DNA from: Frankiaceae bacterium
GTDB lineage: Bacteria > Actinomycetota > Actinomycetes > Frankiales > Frankiaceae
Direction: 5' to 3'
Assembly (NCBI GenBank): GCA_030840885.1
Contig: JAVEDQ010000343.1
Location: 1-20,920 of the forward strand
DNA length: 20,920 nt
The notes beneath the pieces are model-generated. The model was not told the DNA's origin and did not search any database. It saw only the letters and a program-made list of their open reading frames with translations. Of the stretch, positions 13,453 through 20,919 are shown in pieces (within the stretch, counting starts at the first letter, position 1; each line of letters starts with the position of its first letter). A program made the translations under genes and the position numbers.

Positions 13453-13471
13453 TGACGACAGAGTGTCGTCA
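13453..13471. promoter_or_regulatory. Second perfect inverted repeat in PadR leader
   Basis: TGACGACA-GAG-TGTCGTCA has 8-bp arms and a 3-nt spacer, 3 nt downstream of the first palindrome and 20 nt before the start codon. It may be a second operator of different sequence or an RNA hairpin close to the ribosome-binding site (AGGAGG). Confidence 0.5.
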
Positions 13472-13491
13472 CCGCGAGTTCAGGAGGACTC

Positions 13492-14208
13492 ATGACCAGC
13501 CACGACCAACCACACCACCACGACGGACCCCATGGCGGGCACCACTACGGGCCGCACGTCCGCGAGCACCACCCCCGCGAGCACCGCCGCGGCGACCACC
13601 CCTTCGCAGAACACCCCTTCGCCGGCGGCCGTCGTCATCGGCGCGGCCCGTTCGGTGGCCCCGGCGGCGGAGGACCTTTCGAGGGCCCCGGCCCCTTCGG
13701 CGGCCCCCACGGCCGATCCGGCCCGCGTGGCCGACACGGCCGGGCACAACGCGGCGACGTCCGCACCGCCGCCCTGCTGCTGCTGAACGAGCAGCCGATG
13801 CACGGCTACCAGCTCATGCAGGCCATAGCGGAACGCACGAGCGGGGCCTGGCAGCCCAGCCCGGGAGCGATCTACCCGACGCTGAACCAGTTGCAGGACG
13901 AAGGTCTGATCGGGATCGAGAGCGAGGGCGGGCGCAAGCTCGCCAGCCTCACCGAGGCCGGCCGTACCTACCTGGCCGAGCAGGGCGCCACCCTCGCCGA
14001 CCCGTTCGCCGAGTTCGCCGGCGGCGCGGACCGGGCCGACCTACGGCGCGGGATCGAGGAGATCGCCGGCGCCTGCCGCCAGCTCGGCCGGGGAGGCAGC
14101 GACGCGCAACTCGCCGCCGCCCAGAAGGTGCTGACCGAGACCCGACGGAACCTGTACCTGATCCTCGCCGAGGACCCGGGCGCACTCGGGACCGAGCCCA
14201 CGAGCTGA
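13492..14208 (+). CDS. PadR-family regulator with His-rich N-terminus (YqjI-like layout)
   Basis: Protein of 238 residues. Residues 1-50 contain 14 histidines, including HHH (8-10), HH (17-18) and HH (26-27), with Asp/Glu between them, followed by a Gly/Pro/Phe-rich linker (52-83). The PadR winged helix is at about 86-165, with HGYQLMQAI (104-112) and the family hallmark PSPGAIYPTLNQL (122-134); a C-terminal dimerisation helix follows. E. coli YqjI, a Ni-responsive PadR repressor, has the same layout: a His-rich head, then PadR. Metal-controlled repression is therefore a reasonable inference. The target may be itself and the neighbouring CDF cation exporter, whose gene is convergent with stops 16 nt apart. 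The ATG has a strong AGGAGG. Two palindromes lie upstream. Confidence 0.88.
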   Translation: MTSHDQPHHHDGPHGGHHYGPHVREHHPREHRRGDHPFAEHPFAGGRRHRRGPFGGPGGGGPFEGPGPFGGPHGRSGPRGRHGRAQRGDVRTAALLLLNEQPMHGYQLMQAIAERTSGAWQPSPGAIYPTLNQLQDEGLIGIESEGGRKLASLTEAGRTYLAEQGATLADPFAEFAGGADRADLRRGIEEIAGACRQLGRGGSDAQLAAAQKVLTETRRNLYLILAEDPGALGTEPTS

Positions 14209-14224
14209 CCGCTGACTCACGCGC

Positions 14225-15259
14225 CTACTGCTGGGCCGCCTTCTCCGCCGGGTCGGCGGCCGAGCCGTCGGCCGGCTCGTCGCGCATCAGGTCGGGCTCG
14301 AGGAAGATCATGCGGGCACTGGGCACCTGAGCGCGGATCGCGGCCTCGGCCCCGTCGATGATCGAGGCGACCTTCGCGAGGTCGGCGTCGCGGTCGGTCT
14401 CGATCTTCGCCGCGACCAGCAGCTCCTCAGGGCCGAGGTGCAGGGTGCGCAGGTGTATGACCTGCGTGACGCCGTCGGCGCCGGCGAGCGCGTCCCGGAT
14501 CTGCTGGACCTCGTGCGGCAGCGCCGCCTCACCGACCAGCATCCCCTTCATCTGCACCCCGAGGATGACCGCGACGACCACGAGCAGGATGCCGATGGCC
14601 AGCGTCCCGACGCCGTCGAAGCGTGGCTCGTCGAGTGCGAGCGAGAGCCCGACCCCGGCGAGCGCGAAGGCCAGACCGGTGAGCGCGGCGACGTCCTCGA
14701 GCAGGACGACGGGCAACTCCGGGATGCGGCTCGTCTTGATGAAGCTCCAGTAGGACTGCTCACCCTTGACCTCGCCGGTCTCCTTGACCGCGGTACGCAG
14801 CGAGAAGGACTCGAGCAGGATCGCCACGAGCAGCACCCCGATGGCGATCGGCGCCGATTCCAGCTCGTGCGGCTCCTTGATCTTCTCGTAGCCCTCGTAG
14901 ATCGCGAACAGGCCACCGACGGTGAACAGCACGACGGCGACCAGGAAGGCGTAGACGTAGCGGACGCGGCCGAAGCCGAACGGGTGCGTCTCGTCGGGAG
15001 CCTTCTGCGCTCCCTTGCGGCCGAGCAGCAGCAGACCCTGGTTGCCGGTGTCGGCCAGCGAGTGGATCGACTCGGCGAGCATCGACGACGACGCCGTCAG
15101 GAGGAACGCCACGAACTTCGTCAACGCGATGCCGAGGTTGGACAGCAACGCGGCGATGATCGCCTTGGTGCTGCCGTCCTTGGCCTCGCCGCCGGAGCCC
15201 TTGCCACCGGAGCCCTCGCCGCCCTGGGGCTTCGCCTTGTCCTCCGTGCTCGCGCTCAT
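14225..15259 (-). CDS. Cation diffusion facilitator (CDF) family metal exporter
   Basis: Protein of 344 residues with a Gly/Ser/Lys-rich N-terminus of 30 residues, then about six membrane helices and a cytosolic C-terminal domain (from about 250). The first metal-binding helix shows SMLAESIHSLADTGNQ with His66 and Asp70 in the HxxxD spacing of CDF proteins. The other metal helix has LLEDVAALTG (186-195), with Glu188-Asp189, as in the ZnT9/SLC30A9-like branch rather than ZitB/YiiP, so metal specificity is open. HPFGFGRVRY (92-101) is another family mark. CDF proteins export divalent cations in exchange for protons. It starts 34 nt after the ABC-F stop on the same strand and may share its transcript, with its own ribosome-binding site (GAAGGGAAG). 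Confidence 0.88.
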   Translation of the reverse strand: MSASTEDKAKPQGGEGSGGKGSGGEAKDGSTKAIIAALLSNLGIALTKFVAFLLTASSSMLAESIHSLADTGNQGLLLLGRKGAQKAPDETHPFGFGRVRYVYAFLVAVVLFTVGGLFAIYEGYEKIKEPHELESAPIAIGVLLVAILLESFSLRTAVKETGEVKGEQSYWSFIKTSRIPELPVVLLEDVAALTGLAFALAGVGLSLALDEPRFDGVGTLAIGILLVVVAVILGVQMKGMLVGEAALPHEVQQIRDALAGADGVTQVIHLRTLHLGPEELLVAAKIETDRDADLAKVASIIDGAEAAIRAQVPSARMIFLEPDLMRDEPADGSAADPAEKAAQQ

Positions 15260-15293
15260 CGAGGTGCTTCCCTTCGTCAGGCGTGAGCGGGGC

Positions 15294-16883
15294 TCAGGCC
15301 AGGGCGACCAGGTCGGTCAGTTCCGAGGTCCACATGTCCTCGACACCGTCCGGCAATAAAAGCACCTTCTCGGGCTGCAGCGCGTCGACGGCACCCTCGT
15401 CGTGGGTCACGAGCACCACCGCCCCCTTGTACCCGGCCAGGGCACGGAGGACTTCGTCGCGCGAGGCGGGGTCCAGGTTGTTCGTCGGCTCGTCCAGCAG
15501 CAGCACGTTCGCGGCACTGCAGACGAGGATGGCGAGCGCCAGCCGTGTCTTCTCACCGCCGGAGAGCGTCCCGGCGAGCTGCTCGACCGTGTCGCCGGAG
15601 AACAGGAACGACCCGAGGACGCGGCGTAGCTCCGGGTCGGGGGTGTTCGGCGCCGCCGAGCGGATGTTCTCCATCAGCGAGCGACCCGGGTCGAGCGTCT
15701 CGTGCTCCTGCGCGTAGTAGCCGAGCCGCAGGCCGTGGCCGGGCTGGACCTCACCGGTGTCGGGCGTCTCGACCCCACCGAGCACGCGCAGCAGGGTCGT
15801 CTTGCCGGCCCCGTTGAGGCCGAGCACGACGACGCGGGCACCGCGGTCGATGGCGAGGTCGACGTCGGTGAACACCTCGAGCGAGCCGTAGGACTTCGAC
15901 AGCCCCTCGGCCGTCAGCGGGGTGCGGCCGCAGGCCGCGGGCTCCGGGAAGCGCAGCTTCGCGACCTTGTCGGCCTGCCGCTCGTTCTCCAGCCCGGCCA
16001 GCAGGCGGTTCGCCCGCTTCTCCATGTTCTGGGCGGCCTTCGCCTTGGTTGCCTTGGCCCGCATCCGGTCGGCCTGCGAGGACAGGACGGCCGCCTGCTT
16101 CTCGGCGTTGGTCCGCTCCCGGCGGCGACGGCGCTCGTCGGTCTCGCGCTGCTGCAGGTAGTTCTTCCAACCCACGTTGTAGACGTCCATCACGGCGCGG
16201 TTCGCGTCCAGGTGGATGACGCGGTTCACCGTCGCCTCGAGCAGCTCCACGTCGTGACTGATCACGAGCAGCCCGCCACCGTAGCTCTTCAGGTAGTCCC
16301 GCAGCCAGGTGATCGAGTCGGCGTCGAGGTGGTTCGTCGGCTCGTCGAGCAGCAGCGTGGCGGCGTTGTCCTCACCGGCGAACAGGATGCGGGCGAGCTC
16401 GACGCGACGGCGCTGCCCGCCCGACAACGTGCCGAGCGGCTGGCCGAGGACACGGTCGGGCAGCCCGAGGTGCGCGGCGATGCGTGCGGCCTCCGCCTCG
16501 GCGGCGTAGCCCCCGAGGGCGGTGAAGCGCTCCTCGACCTTGCCGTAGCGGCGCATCTTCGCGTCGGTCGAGAGATCGCCGGTCAGCTCGTTCATCTCGC
16601 GGGCGAGCTTGTCGAGGCCCCGGGCGGAGAGGATGCGGTCCCGGGCGAGCTGCTCGAGATCGCCGGTGCGGGGATCCTGCGGCAGGTAGCCGACCGGCAT
16701 CGAGCGGGTGACGGTCCCCGCGGCGGGGTGGGCCTCACCGGCGAGCACCTTGGTCAGCGTCGTCTTGCCGGCGCCGTTCCGGCCCACGAGCCCGACACGG
16801 TCACCGGCGCCGATGCGGAAGCTCGCACCGTCCACCAGGAGGCGGGCGCCGGCGCGCAGTTCGACATCGGTCGCGGTGATCAA
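15294..16883 (-). CDS. ABC-F family ATPase (ribosome-associated type)
   Basis: Protein of 529 residues with two ATPase domains and no membrane helices. Domain 1 has Walker A GRNGAGKTT (34-42), signature LSGGQ (153-157) and Walker B LLLDEPTNHLD (177-187). A charged linker helix pair (about 245-315) follows. Domain 2 has GLNGAGKTT (355-363), LSGGEK (440-445) and LLLDEPTNNLD (461-471). ABC-F proteins bind the ribosomal E site and relieve stalling or displace antibiotics; the linker decides which, and this cannot be settled by eye. The start is TTG at 16883, because the family begins with an MITA-like sequence at this point and no ATG or GTG is available. The TTG overlaps the TGA of a 13-codon leader ORF. 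Confidence 0.88.
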   Translation of the reverse strand: MITATDVELRAGARLLVDGASFRIGAGDRVGLVGRNGAGKTTLTKVLAGEAHPAAGTVTRSMPVGYLPQDPRTGDLEQLARDRILSARGLDKLAREMNELTGDLSTDAKMRRYGKVEERFTALGGYAAEAEAARIAAHLGLPDRVLGQPLGTLSGGQRRRVELARILFAGEDNAATLLLDEPTNHLDADSITWLRDYLKSYGGGLLVISHDVELLEATVNRVIHLDANRAVMDVYNVGWKNYLQQRETDERRRRRERTNAEKQAAVLSSQADRMRAKATKAKAAQNMEKRANRLLAGLENERQADKVAKLRFPEPAACGRTPLTAEGLSKSYGSLEVFTDVDLAIDRGARVVVLGLNGAGKTTLLRVLGGVETPDTGEVQPGHGLRLGYYAQEHETLDPGRSLMENIRSAAPNTPDPELRRVLGSFLFSGDTVEQLAGTLSGGEKTRLALAILVCSAANVLLLDEPTNNLDPASRDEVLRALAGYKGAVVLVTHDEGAVDALQPEKVLLLPDGVEDMWTSELTDLVALA

Positions 16884-16921
16884 GAAAAGGTCCCTGCTGT
16901 TCGGAAACGAGATGCGCGCAT
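16880..16921 (-). CDS. Leader ORF overlapping the ABC-F start (13 residues)
   Basis: The frame encodes MRASRFRTAGTFS, and its TGA shares TTGA with the TTG start of the ABC-F gene (4-nt overlap). It lies in a leader of about 60 nt downstream of a TAGAAT -10 box. Several antibiotic-resistance ABC-F genes are controlled by leader ORFs where ribosome stalling opens translation, so the position fits that logic. No Shine-Dalgarno sequence precedes the ATG, and the ATG sits in a 10-bp palindrome (ATGCGCGCAT, 16912-16921). Confidence 0.4.
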   Translation of the reverse strand: MRASRFRTAGTFS

Positions 16922-16952
16922 ATCAACGCGAGCGGCCGCACGGTCTGTTCCG

Positions 16953-16958
16953 ATTCTA
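16953..16958 (-). promoter_or_regulatory. -10 box for ABC-F gene
   Basis: TAGAAT on the minus strand closely matches the -10 consensus. It lies in the 116-nt gap after the MFS gene, so the ABC-F gene can be expressed separately, with a leader of about 60 nt. No convincing -35. Confidence 0.45.
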
Positions 16959-16999
16959 CGAAGCGGCTGTGCCGTCGCCGGGAGGACGCCGTGACGGGG

Positions 17000-18331
17000 T
17001 CACGCGCTTCGGCCTGCCCCGACCGTCTCCCGTCGGACCTCGGGTACCTGCGACGGAACAGCTGTGCCAGCTGTGCCGCCAGCGGCCCGACGCCGCAACA
17101 CCAGCGCTCCGGCACCTGCCGCCACGGCGCAGGCGGCCGCGGCGAGACCGAGACCCGCGCGCCCGCCGAGGTGCTCGGCCACCGCACCGGCGATCGGTCC
17201 CCCGATCGGGGTGGACCCGAGGAAGGCCACGGCCCAGAGCGCCATCACCCGGCCCCGCATCGACGGGTCCGCCGACAGCTGCAGGGTGCTGTTGCCCTTG
17301 GACAGGAAGCCCACGCTCACGCCGCCGACCAGGGCGAGGGCGACCAGTTCGACGGCAAGGCTGGGCGCGAGGGCCGCGAACAGCAGCACCACGGCGAAGG
17401 CCAGCGCGGACGTGGTCATCGCGCGGATCCCGGTGCGACCGCGGGCAGCGACGTAGAGCCCACCGATCACCGCGCCGACCCCCATCGCGCCGGTCATGAG
17501 GCCGTAGACCTGCGCTCCCCCGCCGAAGGTCTCCTTCGCCACGACGGGCAGCACGACCTGGAACTCGTAGGCCAGGCAGCCGACGAGCGCCATCATCAGC
17601 AATGGGACGGCGAGCTCGGGGGTCCGTCGGACGTAGGCGAAGCCCTCGCGGAGCTGACCAGGCGCCCGGACGGTCGGCGGCGACGGCTGCAGGCGTGAGG
17701 TGTCGAGCGAGGTCAGCGACAGCACCACCGCGACGAAACTCGCGGCGTTGATCAGGAAACAGATGCCGGTGCCACCGGCGGCGATGATGAGCCCGGCCGC
17801 GGCGGGGCCGACCGCCCGGGCGACGTTCACCACGACCGAGTTCAGGCTGACGGCGTTGCGCAGGTTTGCCGGCCCGACCATCTCGAGGACGAACGACTGC
17901 CGGGCCGGGTTCTCGAAGCAGTTGTTCATCCCGAGCAGGAACGCCAGGAGGTACACCTGCCAGAGCTGCACGGTGCCGGTCAGGGTCAGGACACCGAGCA
18001 CGAGTGCGAGCAGGCCCATAATCGACTGCAGGCCGATCATCAGCCGGCGCTTGTCGACCCGGTCGGCGACCACGCCGCCGTACGGGCCGAGCAGCAGGAC
18101 AGGCAGCGTCTGCAGCGCGACGACGAGGCCGAGGGCGGTGCCCGACCCCGTCAGCTGCAGCACGAGCCACGACTGGGCGACGGTCTGCATCCAGGTGCCG
18201 ACCATCGAGACGCTCTGGCCCGCGATGTAGCGGCGGTAGTTCGGGTTCTCGAGCGAGGCGAATGTGCTGTGTCGCAGGGCGGCGGCGCTCGCAGTCACAC
18301 CGGCGAACCTGGTGCGCAGGCTGGTATTCAT
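17000..18331 (-). CDS. MFS exporter (EntS/MFS_3-like)
   Basis: Protein of 443 residues with about twelve membrane helices. The N-terminal half carries YIAGQSVSMVGTWMQTVAQS and the loop 2-3 motif YGGVVADRVDKRRLM, both typical of the MFS_3 branch that includes enterobactin exporter EntS and many actinobacterial drug or siderophore effluxers. An acidic-basic pair around NCFENPARQSF is also characteristic. Substrate unknown. The C-terminal 35 residues are cytosolic, Arg- and Ala-rich. The ATG at 18331 is preceded by GGAG at 6 nt. The promoter region contains an inverted repeat over the -10 box, so a local regulator is likely, but no regulator gene lies adjacent. Confidence 0.85.
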   Translation of the reverse strand: MNTSLRTRFAGVTASAAALRHSTFASLENPNYRRYIAGQSVSMVGTWMQTVAQSWLVLQLTGSGTALGLVVALQTLPVLLLGPYGGVVADRVDKRRLMIGLQSIMGLLALVLGVLTLTGTVQLWQVYLLAFLLGMNNCFENPARQSFVLEMVGPANLRNAVSLNSVVVNVARAVGPAAAGLIIAAGGTGICFLINAASFVAVVLSLTSLDTSRLQPSPPTVRAPGQLREGFAYVRRTPELAVPLLMMALVGCLAYEFQVVLPVVAKETFGGGAQVYGLMTGAMGVGAVIGGLYVAARGRTGIRAMTTSALAFAVVLLFAALAPSLAVELVALALVGGVSVGFLSKGNSTLQLSADPSMRGRVMALWAVAFLGSTPIGGPIAGAVAEHLGGRAGLGLAAAACAVAAGAGALVLRRRAAGGTAGTAVPSQVPEVRRETVGAGRSA

Positions 18332-18382
18332 CGGACTCCGGTCCCGGGGGTTCTCGTGGCTCCCTCTGGACGTGCCCGTTAC

Positions 18383-18395
18383 TTAGCTAGTCTAA
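18383..18395 (-). promoter_or_regulatory. MFS promoter -10 with overlapping palindrome
   Basis: On the minus strand TAGACT (18394 to 18389) fits the -10 consensus. It lies inside the inverted repeat TTAG-N5-CTAA (18383-18395); a second, offset pair GTTA/TAAC spans 18378-18396. This is the kind of site bound by MarR- or TetR-type repressors. The predicted leader to the MFS start is about 50 nt. Confidence 0.45.
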
Positions 18396-18427
18396 CGAAC
18401 CTTCTCGACACGATCTGGCCTGCGGAG

Positions 18428-19525
18428 CTACAGCCACTTGCTCCGCTTGAAGGCGCGGAAGAGCGTGAAGACGACCGTCCCCATCAGGCCCAGCGCGTAC
18501 GGGTAGCCGAAGTACCAGTGCAGCTCCGGCATGTGGTCGAAGTTCATGCCGTAGATGCCGGCAATCAGCGTCGGAACGGCCGCGAGCGCGACGTACGCGC
18601 TGATGCGTCGCATGTCGTCGTTCTGCTGCACGGTCACCCGGGCGAGGTTCGCATCCAGGATGGAGTCGAGCAGCCCGTCGTAACCCTCGACCTGCTCGGC
18701 GACGCGCCGGAGGTGGTCATCGACGTCGCGCAGGTACTCGTGGACGGGCTTCAGCTTCTCGGCCTGCAGCAGCTGCTCCATCGGGCGGCCGAGCGGCACG
18801 ACCGCCCGTTTGAACTCGAGCAGTTCGCGCTTGAGCTGGTAGATCCGCAGCGTGTCGTCGCTGCGGCTCGGTGAGAAGACCGATTCCTCGATCTCGTCGA
18901 TGTCCTGCTCGATCTCGTCGGCGACCTCCAGGTAGTCGTCGACCACCTGGTCGGCGATCCGGTACATGACGCCGGGCGGCCCGCAGCGGACGACGTCGTG
19001 CTCGCCTTCGAGGCGGTCGCGGACGGGGCCGAGCGGCCGTGCGGTGCCGTGCCGCACGGTGACGACGAAGTTCGAACCGATGAACATCATGATCTCGCCG
19101 GTCTCGACGACCTCGCTCTGATTCGTCAGCTGGTCGTGCTCGATGTACCGGGCCGTCTTCAGGACGAGGAACCAGTGGTCGCCGTAGCGCTCCAGCTTCG
19201 GGCGCTGGTGGGCGTTGATGGCGTCCTCGACCGCGAGCGGGTGGAGGCCGAACTCGTCGGCCAGACCCTGCACCTGGTCGTCGGTCGGCTCGAAGAGCCC
19301 GATCCAGACGAAACCGCCCGACTGCTCGGCCGCCTGCAGCGCGCCCTCGTACGGAAGCCGACCCTCCTGGCGTTTGCCGTCGACGTAGAGCGCGCAGTCG
19401 ACGACGGTCTCCTCGCCGGTCCGCTCGACGAGCATCCCGCCGGGCTCGGCACCGGGCTGACGCTTGCGCAGGCTGACGGCGGGCCGCCGGCGCGAGGGCC
19501 GCGTCCGGGCGCCTACATCGGTCAC
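18428..19525 (-). CDS. corA: CorA-type Mg2+/Co2+ channel
   Basis: Protein of 365 residues. A large soluble N-terminal domain (about 40-300) with long, acidic helices (YLEVADEIEQDIDEIEESVF) is followed by two C-terminal membrane helices. The first ends in the CorA signature YGMNFDHMPEL (325-335, with GMN at 326-328), which forms the selectivity filter of the pentamer. The C-terminus RAFKRSKWL is the basic end facing the cytosol. Length and motif spacing are normal. It mediates Mg2+ uptake driven by membrane potential; Co2+ or Ni2+ can also pass. The first 38 residues are basic and probably disordered. The GTG start is supported by a -10 box 6 nt upstream, giving a leaderless transcript. Confidence 0.92.
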   Translation of the reverse strand: MTDVGARTRPSRRRPAVSLRKRQPGAEPGGMLVERTGEETVVDCALYVDGKRQEGRLPYEGALQAAEQSGGFVWIGLFEPTDDQVQGLADEFGLHPLAVEDAINAHQRPKLERYGDHWFLVLKTARYIEHDQLTNQSEVVETGEIMMFIGSNFVVTVRHGTARPLGPVRDRLEGEHDVVRCGPPGVMYRIADQVVDDYLEVADEIEQDIDEIEESVFSPSRSDDTLRIYQLKRELLEFKRAVVPLGRPMEQLLQAEKLKPVHEYLRDVDDHLRRVAEQVEGYDGLLDSILDANLARVTVQQNDDMRRISAYVALAAVPTLIAGIYGMNFDHMPELHWYFGYPYALGLMGTVVFTLFRAFKRSKWL

Positions 19526-19531
19526 GGCGCC

Positions 19532-19537
19532 ACCTTA
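19532..19537 (-). promoter_or_regulatory. -10 box for leaderless corA
   Basis: TAAGGT on the minus strand fits TAnnnT and ends 6 nt before GTG 19525. No ribosome-binding site precedes the GTG otherwise, so a leaderless transcript separate from the suf genes is likely. Confidence 0.5.
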
Positions 19538-19578
19538 GGTCAGGAAGCGGTCACCGACATTTCCGGGCGCCGGTCTCG

Positions 19579-19593
19579 CAGCCGGGCCGGCTG
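19579..19593 (-). terminator. GC hairpin downstream of sufT
   Basis: A 15-bp perfect inverted repeat with arms CAGCCGG and CCGGCTG around one base lies 12 nt after the sufT stop. It has no T-run. It is placed to end the suf transcript before corA. Confidence 0.4.
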
Positions 19594-19604
19594 TTCCGAA
19601 TCGG

Positions 19605-20021
19605 TCAGACGTTGAAGCCGAGGGCGCGCAGCTGCTCACGGCCGTCCTCGGTGATCTTGTCCGGACCCCACGGCGGCATCCAGACCCAGTTGATCTTGAT
19701 GTCCTCGACGAGGGGCTGTGGCCCACCGGACAGCACCGACCGGGCCTGGTCCTCGATCACGTCGGTGAGCGGACAGGCGGCCGAGGTGAGCGTCATGTCG
19801 ATCACCGCGATCTTGCCCTCGGGGCCCTCGGTGGTGGCGGCACCGTCGACGGTGATGCCGTAGACGAGCCCGAGGTCGACGACGTTGATGCCGAGCTCGG
19901 GGTCGACGACGTCACGCATTGCCTCTTCGAGGTCCTCGAGCGAGGGGATCTGACCCTCGACGACGGGCGCGCTCGTCGCCGTGGCGGTCTCGGTGCCGGC
20001 CTCGGTGGTGGTCTCGGTCAT
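19605..20021 (-). CDS. sufT: SufT-type iron-sulfur cluster maturation factor (MIP18/DUF59)
   Basis: Protein of 138 residues. The first 24 are Thr/Glu/Ala-rich and disordered; the rest is a single MIP18-family domain with VVDPELGINVVDLGLVYGI (38-56), a strand (KIAVIDMTLTS) and the conserved Cys83 in SAACPLTDVI, ending with WVWMPPWGPDKITEDGREQL. SufT helps deliver or mature Fe-S clusters on target proteins. The ATG at 20021 is chosen over an upstream start at 20108: it has a ribosome-binding site (GGGGAGAAG) and overlaps the sufU stop as ATGA, indicating translational coupling. It is the last gene of the suf run. Confidence 0.9.
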   Translation of the reverse strand: MTETTTEAGTETATATSAPVVEGQIPSLEDLEEAMRDVVDPELGINVVDLGLVYGITVDGAATTEGPEGKIAVIDMTLTSAACPLTDVIEDQARSVLSGGPQPLVEDIKINWVWMPPWGPDKITEDGREQLRALGFNV

Positions 20022-20527
20022 GACTTCTCCCCTGTTCTGCTGGGCTCCGCGGTCTCGACGGCCTGCGTGACCGCGTCCTTCCATGCCTTCCAGCCCAGCA
20101 GCGCGCACTTGACGCGCGCCGGGTACTTCGAGACGCCGGCGAAGGCGATCGCGTCCTCCAGGACGTCCTCGTCCGGCTCGAGCTTTCCGCGGGACGCCAT
20201 GAGCGTGGCGAACTCCTGCTCGGTGGCCAGCGCGTCGCCGACGGGTCGGCCGATGACCAGGTCGGTCATCACCGACGCGGAAGCCTGCGAGATCGAGCAG
20301 CCCTCGCTCTCGTAGGAGACGTCCTCCACGACCGACGAGCCGTCAGCGGCGGTGCCGACCTTCACCCGCAGTGTGACCTCGTCCCCGCAGGTGGGGTTGA
20401 CGTGGTGCACCTCGGTGTCGAACGGGTCGCGCAGACCGCGGTGGTGCGGGTTGCGGTAGTGGTCCAGGATGATCTCCTGGTACATGGATTCGAGGCCGGA
20501 GCTGGACCCCATCGATGACGTACTCAT
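20018..20527 (-). CDS. sufU: SufU sulfur-transfer protein for Fe-S assembly
   Basis: Protein of 169 residues with the zinc/sulfur-accepting residues of SufU: Cys47 and Asp49 (NPTCGDE), Cys77 (EGCSIS) and Cys141 (RVKCALL). The core starts LESMYQEIILDHYRNPHHRG. SufU takes persulfide sulfur from SufS and passes it to the SufBCD scaffold. The start ATG 20527 overlaps the sufS stop as ATGA; a shorter start at Met15 would begin exactly at MYQEII but lacks a ribosome-binding site. The C-terminal 25 residues are variable. Confidence 0.92.
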   Translation of the reverse strand: MSTSSMGSSSGLESMYQEIILDHYRNPHHRGLRDPFDTEVHHVNPTCGDEVTLRVKVGTAADGSSVVEDVSYESEGCSISQASASVMTDLVIGRPVGDALATEQEFATLMASRGKLEPDEDVLEDAIAFAGVSKYPARVKCALLGWKAWKDAVTQAVETAEPSRTGEKS

Positions 20528-20919
20528 GCTCTGAAGAACGCTTTCACCCGCTGCAACCCTTCCACCAGCGCGTCGACCTCACCGAGCGTCGAGTACAGGT
20601 GGAAGGACGCCCGCGTCGTGGCGGGCACGCCGAAGTGCTGGCAGACCGGCCTGGCGCAGTGGTGCCCGACGCGTACCGCGTTGCCGGACTCGTCGAGCAG
20701 CTGCCCGATGTCGTGCGGGTGCAGGCCCTTCACGGCGAAGCTGATCGCCGCACCGCGACGGTCCGCGGTGCCGGGGCCGAGGACGCGGAGGCCCTCGACG
20801 TCGGCGAGCCGCTCCAGCGCGTAGGCGGTGATCTCCTGCTCGTGCGCAGCGACCGCGGCCATGCCCTGGCCGTCGGCGAAGGCGGTCAGGTAGTCGACGG
20901 CCGCGCCGAGGCCGACCGC
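20524..20919 (-). CDS. sufS: SufS cysteine desulfurase, C-terminal part (5' end outside window)
   Basis: About 131 C-terminal residues of a group II cysteine desulfurase are visible, running off the window edge. The segment GHHCARP holds the catalytic cysteine that takes sulfur from L-cysteine. SFHLYSTLGEVDALVEGL is the usual ending of the family, with Arg in TTRASFHLY near the active site. The PLP lysine is outside the window. SufS acts with SufU, encoded next on the same strand with a 4-nt overlap. The sufB, sufD and sufC genes would be expected further upstream. Confidence 0.92.
   Translation of the reverse strand, partial: AVGLGAAVDYLTAFADGQGMAAVAAHEQEITAYALERLADVEGLRVLGPGTADRRGAAISFAVKGLHPHDIGQLLDESGNAVRVGHHCARPVCQHFGVPATTRASFHLYSTLGEVDALVEGLQRVKAFFRA

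Noticed and set aside
20022..20108. Longer start for sufT at 20108
   Set aside because: It would run deep into sufU; ATG 20021 has a ribosome-binding site and the usual ATGA overlap.
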